In this document: one piece after another, positions 22,578-29,379 of the stretch | How the letters are laid out: each line of letters starts with the position of its first letter | Position numbering within the stretch: position 1 is the first letter of the stretch | Origin: Acidobacteriota bacterium | Lineage (GTDB): Bacteria > Acidobacteriota > UBA6911 > RPQK01 > JADFOI01 | Length of the DNA stretch: 29,379 nucleotides | Reading direction: 5' to 3' | Assembly (NCBI GenBank): GCA_022545645.1 | Contig: JACZQQ010000007.1 | Coordinates: 1-29,379, forward strand | The notes under the pieces: generated by a model | Database searches by the model: none | Seen by the model: only the letters and a program-made list of their open reading frames with translations | What the model was told of the DNA's origin: nothing | Program-made: the position numbers and the translations under genes

Positions 22578-24723
22578 CCAGATTCTTAAGCTGGTCCGCC
22601 TCACCCTCATCCTGTGCATTTGCTCTCAGACCCTTCTTGCTTCAGATGAAGATCGGATCCTCACTGCTGTTCGCGTTGAGTCAGAAATTGTTATTGACGG
22701 GATCCTGGATGAGCGGGAATGGAGTCTGGTGGAGCCGGCCACGGATTTTATTCAAAACGAACCCAATATGGGAGAAGCGGCCACGGAACGCACCGAAGTC
22801 CGCTTACTCTACGATGATGAGAATCTCTATCTGGGGATTTACTGCTTTGACTCAGCCGGGAGGGAGGGCATTACCGTTACTGATGTCTCCAGAGACTATG
22901 GTGTTGCGGATAATGATCACTTCGCGGTGATCTTTGACACCTTCGACGACAATCGTAATGGCCTTGCCTTTGCAACAAATCCTGTGGGGGCAAAAAGGGA
23001 CATCCAAGTGACCCAGGATGGCGAGCGAACCAATGTCGACTGGAACACCATCTGGGATGTGAAAACCCAGATTACCGATTGGGGCTGGCAAGTGGAAATG
23101 GCCATTCCCTTTCGGTCTCTGCGCTTCCGGGACAGCCAACAACAGGTTTGGGGGATCAACTTCAACCGGAGAATTCGCCGAAAGAACGAATCCAGTCATT
23201 GGTCGCCGATTCCGCGGCCTTATTGGCTGAGCCGCGTTTCCCTGGCGGGTGAACTGGAGGGCATCAGCGGCATCGGTCAGGGACGAAACTTTTACATCAA
23301 ACCCTACCTTTCGGCTCCGGTTGTGCGCCTGGAGCAGGATGATGTCGATTTCCTTCCCGACGTGGGTGTCGACATCAAATACGGCGTGACCCCGGGCCTG
23401 ACCTTGGATCTGACCGTCAACACCGATTTCTCGCAGGTGGAAGCAGATGTGCAGCAGATCAACCTGACTCGTTTCCCCTTGTTTTTCCCGGAAAAGCGGG
23501 AATTCTTCCTGGAGAATGCCACCGTTTTCCAGGTCAAAAGGGCGGGAAGCGGGTTTCGTTCGGACAACGATCTGATTGCTTTCTTCAGTCGCCGTATCGG
23601 CCTCTCCGAAGGCCAGGTGGTCCCGATTTTGGGGGGAGCCCGTCTTACGGGTGCGGCCGGCCCCTACCGGTTGGGATTTCTCTCCATCCAGACCGATGAA
23701 TTCGGCACCACTCCTTCCACCAATTTTTCGGTGGTCCGGGTCCGCCGTGACATTTTCCAGAATTCAGATATCGGTGGAATTTTCATCAATAAAGACGAAA
23801 AGGGAGACCACTACAATCGGACTTACGGAGTGGACACCAATTGGCAATTCTTCAGATACCTGGAGGCTGCCTCCCTTCTCTTGAAGACCGATACTCCGGG
23901 ACTTCAAGGAAAAGACAAGGCCTTTCATGCCTTCGTGGGCTGGAGAGATCCTTTCCTTGAGATGGAAGCCGAACACCTGTCGATCGAGGACAACTTTAAC
24001 CCTGAGGTGGGCTTTGTTCCTCGGGCCGGAATTCGAAAAAGCAAAGGGCAGTTCACAGCCAAACCCAGGCCCGGCGAAGCGATTCCCTGGATTCGCCAAT
24101 TCAGGCCCAATATTGGAATTGAGTACGTCACCAACCAGGAGAACGTTCTGGAGAGTCGAGACTTTGACCAGACCTTCTCCATTGATTTCCAGGACGGCGG
24201 TCTTTTCTGGTTTACCCACCGGTTCCGCTTCGAACGTCTGGATGAACCCTTTTTGATCCGGCCCAACCAGACCATTCCGGTGGGAGACTACGGGTTTCGT
24301 GAGATCAACACGAATTATTCCAGCGATCAGAGCCGCATGTTCAGCGGCAGCCTTTTTTTTCAAACCGGCGAGTTCTTTGATGGGCACAAGAACACTACCC
24401 GGGCCGGCTTTGGCTTTAAGCCCGGCTATCATTTTGGAAGCTCCATTGCCTGGAATCGGGAGGATGTCGAGCTGCCTTCCGGAGATTTCACCACCCATCT
24501 GGTGATTGTGCGCTGGGACTATTCCTTCAACACTCGTATGTTCCTGGACGGGCTGATCCAGTACAACAGCACTGTCAAAGAGATTGCCAGTAACATTCGT
24601 TTTAACTTTATCTACAAGCCCTTGAGTGATTTCTTTCTTGTTTATAACGAGAGGAGAGCCACAACCGGGGAAGTCATCGAAAGGGCCCTCATCGCCAAGT
24701 TGACCTATGTCTTTGACTTTTAA
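22534..24723 (+). CDS. CBM9-like plus DUF5916 outer-membrane protein
   Basis: This 729-residue protein has three parts. The leader MHKVSTAPTKSSALTQ is followed by the signal core ILKLVRLTLILCICSQTLLA. The carbohydrate-binding-family-9-like domain spans about 40-240 (IVIDGILDEREWSLVEPATD, EVRLLYDDENLYLGIYC, WGWQVEMAIPFRSLRF). A long DUF5916 beta-barrel region follows, with FPLFFPEKREFFLENATVFQ and alternating strands to the C-terminal LTYVFDF, whose terminal Phe suits outer-membrane insertion. The family is of unknown role, often near exported hydrolases. There is no Shine-Dalgarno before the ATG, and that ATG and the first residues come from the dispersed repeat; CTG codons inside the leader are the only alternatives. 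It ends 1 base from the convergent threonine-synthase-like gene. Confidence 0.9.
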   Translation: MHKVSTAPTKSSALTQILKLVRLTLILCICSQTLLASDEDRILTAVRVESEIVIDGILDEREWSLVEPATDFIQNEPNMGEAATERTEVRLLYDDENLYLGIYCFDSAGREGITVTDVSRDYGVADNDHFAVIFDTFDDNRNGLAFATNPVGAKRDIQVTQDGERTNVDWNTIWDVKTQITDWGWQVEMAIPFRSLRFRDSQQQVWGINFNRRIRRKNESSHWSPIPRPYWLSRVSLAGELEGISGIGQGRNFYIKPYLSAPVVRLEQDDVDFLPDVGVDIKYGVTPGLTLDLTVNTDFSQVEADVQQINLTRFPLFFPEKREFFLENATVFQVKRAGSGFRSDNDLIAFFSRRIGLSEGQVVPILGGARLTGAAGPYRLGFLSIQTDEFGTTPSTNFSVVRVRRDIFQNSDIGGIFINKDEKGDHYNRTYGVDTNWQFFRYLEAASLLLKTDTPGLQGKDKAFHAFVGWRDPFLEMEAEHLSIEDNFNPEVGFVPRAGIRKSKGQFTAKPRPGEAIPWIRQFRPNIGIEYVTNQENVLESRDFDQTFSIDFQDGGLFWFTHRFRFERLDEPFLIRPNQTIPVGDYGFREINTNYSSDQSRMFSGSLFFQTGEFFDGHKNTTRAGFGFKPGYHFGSSIAWNREDVELPSGDFTTHLVIVRWDYSFNTRMFLDGLIQYNSTVKEIASNIRFNFIYKPLSDFFLVYNERRATTGEVIERALIAKLTYVFDF

Positions 24724-24724
24724 C

Positions 24725-25921
24725 TTATAAACGATCACCGGGCTGGAGCAGGGGGGGATCGCTGTGAACGGTCTCGGCATATTTGAGTCCCGTCCCCGTG
24801 TTGAGTAAGACAATCTGCTCCTGTGGCGTGATCCAGCCCTCCTTGGCCAGTTTCATGGCAGCGCTTAAGGTTGCCGCTCCCTCCGGACAGACGAAGGTGC
24901 CCTCTTTTTGGGCCAGCATCTGTTGGGCTTTGAGAATGTCTTCATCGGCCACGGCTACAGCACACCCGTTCGTTTCCCGAACCGCCTCCAAGACCAGGAA
25001 ATCGCCCAGGGCGTGGGGAACGGTGAGCCCAAAGGCGATGGTGTGGGCATTCTCCCAAAATTGGGATTCTTTTCGGTTTTCCTGCCAGGCCTTCACAATC
25101 GGGGCGCATCCGGTCGACTGCACGGCCACAAGTCGAGGAAGTTTTTCGCCGATCCATCCCATGGTCCGGAGTTCCTTTAGAGCCTTATAGATGCCGATGA
25201 TCCCAACGCCTCCTCCTGTGGGGTAGACAATCACATCCGGGGCCTGCCAGTTGAACTGCTCGAGCAGTTCCAGTCCCATGGTTTTTTTACCCTCAATACG
25301 GTAAGGCTCCTTCAGGGTGGAGGCGTCGTACCAGCCGAACCTGTCCACCGCCTCTCTGATGATCTTCCCGGCGTCACTGATCCGGCCATTCACCAGATAG
25401 AGCGATGCTCCGGCGATGATGCACTCCTTGCGATTAATGGCAGGGGAGTCGGCGGGCATCACGATGACGGCCCGGATGCCGGCAGCGGCACAATAGGCTG
25501 CCCAGGCCGCCCCTGCATTGCCGTTGGTGGGCATGGCCAGAACTTTGATGCCCAATTCTCTGGCCCGTGACACTCCTACCGCTGCTCCACGGGCCTTGAA
25601 GGTTCCGGTCGGAAGGAGACCTTCATCCTTCATCCAAAGATGGGGCATACCCACCTCTGGACCGAGCCTTCCCAAGGGCAGGACAGGGGTCATGGATTCT
25701 CCCAACGACAGGATGTTTTCATCCTTCCTGATGGGAAGCAGCTCACGATAACGCCAGAGGGTGGGCTTTCTCGAAGCCAGAACTTCTTTGCTCAAGGAAT
25801 CCCGGACCCGATCCAGGTCATAACCCACCAGCAGAGGTGCCCCGCAAGTGCAGAGTTGGATCGGCTGCTCACTCTCATAGGTGAGTTCGCATTTGGGACA
25901 CTCCAGATGGGTTACATACAT
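24725..25921 (-). CDS. threonine synthase-like PLP enzyme with N-terminal zinc ribbon
   Basis: This 398-residue fold-type-II PLP enzyme starts MYVTHLECPKCELTYESEQP. Cys8, Cys11, Cys24 and Cys26 form a zinc ribbon. PLP Lys lies in PTGTFKARGAAVG, the cofactor loop is PTNGNAGAAWAAY, and YPTGGGVGIIG is the phosphate-binding glycine loop. This architecture is typical of the threonine synthase type that converts O-phosphohomoserine to threonine. Cysteate synthase or a related beta-replacing enzyme is possible. I start it at 25921; the frame runs upstream to 26047 but overlaps the dioxygenase gene. GGAG abuts this ATG with almost no spacing, so the start is only probable. No thrA or thrB is nearby. 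Confidence 0.85.
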   Translation of the reverse strand: MYVTHLECPKCELTYESEQPIQLCTCGAPLLVGYDLDRVRDSLSKEVLASRKPTLWRYRELLPIRKDENILSLGESMTPVLPLGRLGPEVGMPHLWMKDEGLLPTGTFKARGAAVGVSRARELGIKVLAMPTNGNAGAAWAAYCAAAGIRAVIVMPADSPAINRKECIIAGASLYLVNGRISDAGKIIREAVDRFGWYDASTLKEPYRIEGKKTMGLELLEQFNWQAPDVIVYPTGGGVGIIGIYKALKELRTMGWIGEKLPRLVAVQSTGCAPIVKAWQENRKESQFWENAHTIAFGLTVPHALGDFLVLEAVRETNGCAVAVADEDILKAQQMLAQKEGTFVCPEGAATLSAAMKLAKEGWITPQEQIVLLNTGTGLKYAETVHSDPPLLQPGDRL

Positions 25922-25940
25922 CTCCGGCGAGCAGGGAAGG

Positions 25941-26864
25941 CTACAACTGGAAGTGAACCGCTTGCTCGATCTCCTGGTGAGAAATGAGACGAGCCAGGTA
26001 GGTCCCGCGCGGAACATCGTCGGTCTTCCACTGGATGAAGTGGTCAACGATTTCCCACTCTCTCAGCGTCATACCCGTGGGGCTGTAGACACCCAGAATT
26101 CCACCATAAAACTCTTCAGGGACGAAGAAGCGAACCATTCCGTGAAATCTCTGAATGGCCAGATCGTGACCCTGCAAGGAAAAGTGGGCAGTTCGATCTG
26201 CCGCGGGTAAGGAAGGCAGGACAATATCGAAGACTCCCTGCAGAGTGCCCGCCGAATCCTTGCTCAACGGGATGATTCTGGCCTTGGCTTCAGGCAGCGA
26301 GGCCCCGCCGATAGGGTCCGTGGCATTGTATTGATCTCCTTCGAAGTAGAGCTGGCTGATCCAATCGGCGCTCCCCTGACTCTCCGAGGGAGGAGGAGTG
26401 ATCTTATAGTGGATGTGGCTGGGTCGAAATCCCCCTCCAGCCTTATAGGCAGGAGGTTTGATCGTCGAAAACTGATAGCGACCCTGTGCATCGGTTTTGA
26501 ATTGGCCCCTGAGCCGGAAGTCATCCGGATTTCCAGGGATCACTCCACAATCTTGATCAATGCTGTAGCATCCCGCAGCATTGGCCTGCCAGATCTCCAC
26601 CGTTGCCCCCGGGACAGGGCCCGCGCAATCGGCAACCTTCCCGCTGATGACCAGCCGTTCTCCCGGCTCGAGAGGTGAGGCAAGTTGGGTTCGAAGGGGA
26701 GCATCCGGTTGAAAGAAAGGGCCAGCACCCTCCGCCGTGGTGGACTGACAGCTTTCTGCGGCTCTCAGGTTGGGCAAGGCCAGACCTGCCGCCGGCAGCA
26801 ATGTGCCGAATTTCAAAAAGCTGCGGCGATCCAGTTTCTTTTGGTCTTCATTGTTTCTGCTCAT
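25941..26864 (-). CDS. Tat-exported intradiol ring-cleavage dioxygenase
   Basis: This 307-residue protein has a twin-arginine leader (DRRSFLKFGTLLPAAGLALP, Arg13-Arg14). The intradiol dioxygenase core covers about residues 40-210: ATVEIWQANAAGCYS, GRYQFSTIKPPAYK and FRPSHIHYKI, with the His-x-His and Tyr ligands of the non-haem iron, then QLYFEGDQY. These enzymes open catechols between the hydroxyls using O2. An extra roughly 90-residue C-terminal region (FSLQGHDLAIQRFHGMVRF onward) is not part of the classic core. Export implies action on extracytoplasmic aromatics. The threonine-synthase-like gene starts 19 bases after its stop. Confidence 0.88.
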   Translation of the reverse strand: MSRNNEDQKKLDRRSFLKFGTLLPAAGLALPNLRAAESCQSTTAEGAGPFFQPDAPLRTQLASPLEPGERLVISGKVADCAGPVPGATVEIWQANAAGCYSIDQDCGVIPGNPDDFRLRGQFKTDAQGRYQFSTIKPPAYKAGGGFRPSHIHYKITPPPSESQGSADWISQLYFEGDQYNATDPIGGASLPEAKARIIPLSKDSAGTLQGVFDIVLPSLPAADRTAHFSLQGHDLAIQRFHGMVRFFVPEEFYGGILGVYSPTGMTLREWEIVDHFIQWKTDDVPRGTYLARLISHQEIEQAVHFQL

Positions 26865-26891
26865 AACACCCTCCCTTACCCGATATGGCCT

Positions 26892-27332
26892 CTATCTCAC
26901 GATAGAGCCACAGTCCTGCATGGCCATTCCAAAATAGGGATTCATGATAGCTCCGTCTTTCTGAACCCAGTTTGCACCCATGCTGTTATTGGCCATGGGA
27001 CAAAAAGCCACCACATAGCCCTCGGGGAGATCCAGACTCGCCATCTGATCAGAAAGAGATATAAAGGCCCTGCGCATGCCTTCGATACCTTCCGCCTGGG
27101 CAGCCTTCTCGGCCAGGTTTTTCAAGTCACCTGTGCTCTCAGCGGCCAACTTCTCAAGAGCAGCGCTTGCTTCATCGAAGTTGTCGACGGCCAAAGCTGC
27201 CTGAGACGCTACATAGTATTGGAATGAGCTTTCCGAGATCTGTGGCTCACTGCTGGCGACCTCTTGCTCACCCGAACTGCAGAATGTAAATCCAAGCGCC
27301 AGGACCATCCCCAGCAAAAATGTTTTTTTCAT
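26892..27332 (-). CDS. DUF3347-type exported protein with CPMA motif
   Basis: This 146-residue protein has an N-terminal signal (MKKTFLLGMVLALGFTFCSS; the Cys context is a poor lipobox). A helical DUF3347-like region (YYVASQAALAVDNFDEASA, EGMRRAFISLSDQM) follows. The C-terminal motif is VAFCPMANNSMGANWVQKDG followed by NPYFG and DCGSIV. The CPMA...NPYFG...CG pattern is known from CusB/CopZ-associated metal-handling proteins, which suggests metal binding. The start ATG overlaps the stop of the upstream deiodinase-like gene (ATGA at 27329-27332) and has a GGAGGAAG site, so the two are co-expressed. Confidence 0.85.
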   Translation of the reverse strand: MKKTFLLGMVLALGFTFCSSGEQEVASSEPQISESSFQYYVASQAALAVDNFDEASAALEKLAAESTGDLKNLAEKAAQAEGIEGMRRAFISLSDQMASLDLPEGYVVAFCPMANNSMGANWVQKDGAIMNPYFGMAMQDCGSIVR

Positions 27333-28066
27333 GACTTCCTCCCCGTCTTTGCGCGCGTTGCGCGCGTTCCAAGTTTCAAGTTCCAGGTTCCAAAGGTTCC
27401 AAGAATCTTCTGTCCCCCGTCTTCTTCTTTTGTCAGTTGTCTGTTGTCTGTGGTCTGTTCCTTATCCCGTAACTCGGCCAGGACCTCATCGACCACCGGT
27501 GCGTCGGTCCAGTTGGCCTTGTAGACAACGTTCCCCTTTTTGTCGACGACATAGACGGCATTGGGCATGTTCCCATACCGGAGATGAATCTTCTCATCCA
27601 TACCGTCGAGCACAATCGGACTTTCGATATTCATGACTTCGCGCAATTCCTGGGCGTAGGCAATCCGGTCCTCATAGTTCTTGTGGGGAAAATATTTCTT
27701 GAATTTGCGCTCCTGGGGATGGGGCTCCCTGACATACAGGTGCCAAAGCTCGGCGTCATCGTATTTCTTGGCGACTTCCTCGATCGCGGGCACCTGCCCG
27801 CGGTAGGGTGGTCATGTTATGGCGCCAAAGACCAGGACGACATTCTTCTTGCCCATTCGGTCAGAGAGACAGAACCGCTCACCCTGATCTCCCTTGAGAT
27901 CGATTTCCGGGGCCCTCGCTCCTAAAGTCACTGCACCGTCCCAGTTCTTGTAGCGCTTCCGGATCTTCGGGTTCAAGCGTATTTTGATGAGCTTCGTCAG
28001 GTCGCAGTACTTGAAACTGATCCAGGGGTTGGCCGGCATTTTGTAATAGTCGGAACGGGGTAGCAT
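27329..28066 (-). CDS. deiodinase-like thioredoxin-fold selenoprotein (in-frame TGA read as Sec85)
   Basis: One frame of 246 codons is interrupted only by TGA at 27814-27812. Read through, the active site is VLVFGAIT-U-PPYRGQVPAI, matching the iodothyronine-deiodinase motif FGSCTUPPF. Downstream features also match: LWHLYVREPHPQE (deiodinase IYIxEAHP), DGMDEKIHLRYGNMP and VYVVDKKGNVVY. The start is MLPRSDYYK at 28066 with AAAGGAAAAG upstream; there is no signal peptide. A SECIS-like hairpin lies just after the TGA. The likely chemistry is selenol-based redox on an unknown substrate, possibly dehalogenation. The last roughly 45 residues (EQTTDNRQLT, GTWNLKLGT) are repeat-derived. Alternatives are a nonsense-mutated Cys protein or a sequencing error (TGC/TGT to TGA). 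It is co-translated with the DUF3347 protein. Confidence 0.85.
27332..27468. repeat. low-complexity repeats forming the tail of the deiodinase-like gene
   Basis: The plus strand shows a tandem GCGCGCGTT pair (27351-27368), a run of GTTCCAAG/GGTTCCAA units (27366-27404), a CTTCTTC run, and TGTCAGTTGTCTGTTGTCTG followed by TGGTCTG (27431-27457). These look like non-coding spacer repeats, yet they stay in frame as the C-terminal tail after AELRDKE. Confidence 0.7.
27785..27802 (-). promoter_or_regulatory. bacterial SECIS-like hairpin directly after the TGA
   Basis: In mRNA sense the sequence is UGA, 9 bases, then CGCGGGC-AGGU-GCCCGCG: a perfect 7-bp stem with a GG-containing loop. The loop GG falls 18-19 bases after the UGA; in the E. 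coli fdhF SECIS it falls at about the same distance, in a loop that also begins AGGU. This is where SelB would bind to direct Sec insertion. The hairpin is coding sequence at the same time (RGQVPA). Confidence 0.82.
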
Positions 28067-28102
28067 GAGGCTTTTCCTTTCTTTGGGCCTAAAAGGCGAC
28101 AC

Positions 28103-28319
28103 GGATGTCTAACCTCTCGTGCACCAAGAAGCTAACCTTTAGACATATTTGAGCCTATTATGATGATTCGCCCATTCTCAAGCAAGTGCTGCACCCCCTT
28201 TCAGTCGGAAGGTAAAGTAGCTGCAGCTATCACAATTTATGAATAATCCGGGCTACGTACAATCCCGAGCTGATTTTGTGAGATCATGGTGCGGTATTGA
28301 GAAATCAGGTGTGGGAGCC
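28103..28319. other. divergent intergenic region
   Basis: This 217-base region between the minus-strand deiodinase-like gene and the plus-strand phosphatase carries an inverse repeat copy (28220-28257). Presumably both promoters lie here, and the AT-rich ATTTGAGCCTATTATGATGA (28147-28166) is a possible promoter area. I cannot assign -35/-10 boxes with confidence. Confidence 0.4.
28220..28257 (-). repeat. TAGCCCGGA-family repeat, inverse copy
   Basis: On the minus strand this reads TAGCCCGGATTATTCATAAA then TTGTGATAGCTGCAGC. It matches the core at all but one position (T for G in ATGCATAA) and continues into a TGCAGC segment as in the 13848-13901 copy, with about 2 inserted bases. Confidence 0.75.
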
Positions 28320-29379
28320 ATGAAAAAAATAGGAGTGGCAGTTGCCCTGTTGATCGGGGCGATCGTCTTGTCCTCTGCCTGCGGAGAACAGAGTGCAGGA
28401 AAGCCCAAATTAATTCTGGTTCTTTCCATCGACCAGATGCGCTTTGACTACCTGACGCGCTTTAATGATCTCTATACAGGAGGCTTCCGCACCCTTCTGG
28501 ATCAGGGAGCTGTCTTCAGCGAAGCCCACTACCATCACGCCATGACCGAGACAGGTCCGGGTCATTCGGTGATCCTGTCCGGCCGTCATCCCAGCCACTC
28601 GGGAATCGTTGCCAACGCCTGGTACGATTCGTTCTTGAAAAGAACCATCAACGTGGTGGAAGATCCGGTGCATTCTCCGCTGGGAGGTGAAGGTCGTAGG
28701 GCCTCTCCTGTCAACTTTATAGGCTTCACGCTGGGTGATGTTCTGAAGCAGCAAACTCCGGAGTCTCGTGTGGTGGCTGTTTCTTTAAAGGATCGTTCAG
28801 CCATCCTTATGGCAGGTCCTCGAGGGGATGCCGCCTATTGGTACGAAACCTCTGGAGGCAACTTCATCACCAGCACTTACTATATGAGCAAAGCTCCCAC
28901 CTGGTTGGAGAAATGGAACGGCCAGCGTTTACCCGACCGATATGCGGATAAAAAGTGGCATCGCCTGCTGGAGGATGAAAACCTATATGAGAAGTATGCG
29001 GGCCCGGACGCCATTGAAGGGGAGTGGGACCGTAAGGACATCGTTTTCCCCCATTCCATCCGGGGAGCCCCTCCGGAATGGGGATTCTATAATGATCTTC
29101 GACGGACACCCTTTGTCGACGAAATGACGCTCTCGGTGAGTCTCGAGGCCATGAAGGCTCACCGGCTGGGTGAGGACAACTCCACCGATATTCTGGCCAT
29201 TGGATTTTCCGCAACCGACGTTATCGGTCACACCTACGGAGCGGAGAGCCAGGAAGTCATGGACCAGCTTCTTCGGCTGGACCTGATTTTGGAAGATCTG
29301 TTTGAGGAAGTCGAGGCTCGCGTGGGTCTGGATCATACTCTGGTGGTGTTGACCTCGGATCACGGGGTTCTTCCTCTGG
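28320..29379 (+). CDS. PafA-type alkaline phosphatase (partial, cut by window edge)
   Basis: The first 353 residues of an alkaline-phosphatase-superfamily enzyme of the PafA kind, usually about 550 long. It has an N-terminal signal (MKKIGVAVALLIGAIVLSSA, then Cys, so possibly a lipoprotein). Active-site residues line up with PafA: Asp38 in LSIDQMRFDY, the Thr78 nucleophile in TETGPGH, Asn99, Lys157 and Arg159 in SLKDRSA, Asp/His in SATDVIGH and Asp-His in TSDHGV. The Lys/Arg pair supports phosphate monoesterase activity. The likely role is periplasmic phosphate scavenging. The start ATG follows GGGAG by 2 bases; the gene continues beyond the window. Confidence 0.9.
   Translation, partial: MKKIGVAVALLIGAIVLSSACGEQSAGKPKLILVLSIDQMRFDYLTRFNDLYTGGFRTLLDQGAVFSEAHYHHAMTETGPGHSVILSGRHPSHSGIVANAWYDSFLKRTINVVEDPVHSPLGGEGRRASPVNFIGFTLGDVLKQQTPESRVVAVSLKDRSAILMAGPRGDAAYWYETSGGNFITSTYYMSKAPTWLEKWNGQRLPDRYADKKWHRLLEDENLYEKYAGPDAIEGEWDRKDIVFPHSIRGAPPEWGFYNDLRRTPFVDEMTLSVSLEAMKAHRLGEDNSTDILAIGFSATDVIGHTYGAESQEVMDQLLRLDLILEDLFEEVEARVGLDHTLVVLTSDHGVLPL

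Noticed and set aside
23764..24813. Long minus-strand open frame of 349 codons opposite the DUF5916 gene
   Set aside because: It is antisense to a well-supported gene with conserved domains, has no recognisable motif, and crosses the convergent gene boundary.
25922..26047. N-terminal extension of the threonine-synthase-like protein
   Set aside because: The extra 42 residues overlap the dioxygenase coding region in another frame and precede the conserved zinc-ribbon start.
27329..27793. Separate small redoxin gene starting at the GTG at 27793
   Set aside because: It would lack the first half of the thioredoxin fold and the active site, and the frame is continuous with the upstream segment through the TGA.
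1..29379. tRNA, rRNA, CRISPR array or complete insertion sequence
   Set aside because: I saw no cloverleaf-like sequence, no rRNA-like stretch, no regularly spaced repeat array and no transposase frame; this was by eye, not by a covariance search.

Overview
The window reads as a chromosomal segment of a Gram-negative, oligotrophic heterotroph, probably an uncultured lineage such as Acidobacteriota. This is an inference from gene content: exported amidohydrolases, a DUF5916/CBM9 outer-membrane barrel, DUF2911, a PafA-type phosphatase and Tat-exported enzymes. No rRNA or other phylogenetic marker is present. I see no tRNA, rRNA, CRISPR array or complete transposon.

Layout. From 140 to 7901 (minus strand) there is a tightly coupled catabolic cluster, transcribed in the order HMG-CoA-lyase-like, LeuC-like, LeuD-like, CaiB CoA-transferase, hydantoinase-like amidohydrolase, LLM flavin oxidoreductase and MFS transporter. 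Several junctions are 4-base start/stop overlaps. The MFS gene is frameshifted in its central loop. The first four products would fit conversion of citraconate or a relative to citramalate, its CoA ester, and acetyl-CoA plus pyruvate. From 8061 to 13765 (minus) lie a Tat-exported amidohydrolase, a 3-hydroxyisobutyrate-dehydrogenase-family enzyme followed by a perfect 52-bp palindrome, a PilZ protein and a solitary phage-type primase-helicase. From 13766 to 14239 lie a repeat copy and a MITE-like element next to an exported SurE.

From 14240 to 26864 there is a mixed set of mostly exported enzymes: SurE, a metallo-beta-lactamase-fold protein, DUF2911, a cupin, an alpha/beta hydrolase with DoxX, a lipoprotein amidohydrolase, a membrane dipeptidase, a zinc-ribbon/DUF2007 protein, a lipoprotein, the DUF5916 barrel, a threonine-synthase-like enzyme and a Tat-exported intradiol dioxygenase. 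From 26892 to 28066 (minus) lie a DUF3347 protein and, directly upstream of it, a deiodinase-like thioredoxin-fold protein. A PafA-like phosphatase runs off the right edge.

The most notable observation is the deiodinase-like gene. It is split by an in-frame TGA at exactly the position of the catalytic selenocysteine in the deiodinase signature (T-U-P-P-Y). The TGA is followed 9 nt later by a perfect 7-bp hairpin with an AGGU loop, which looks like a bacterial SECIS element. Conventional ORF calling would break it into two fragments. I read it as one Sec-containing protein of about 245 residues.

The second theme is a dispersed repeat family with the core TAGCCCGGAYNATGCATAA. It occurs in at least six places, mostly in gene gaps. 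Its copies supply the stop codons of two genes and apparently the start codon and first residues of the DUF5916 protein. Other repeats are a GGCACCTgAGGTGCC palindromic unit present twice and low-complexity repeat sequence forming the tail of the deiodinase-like protein.
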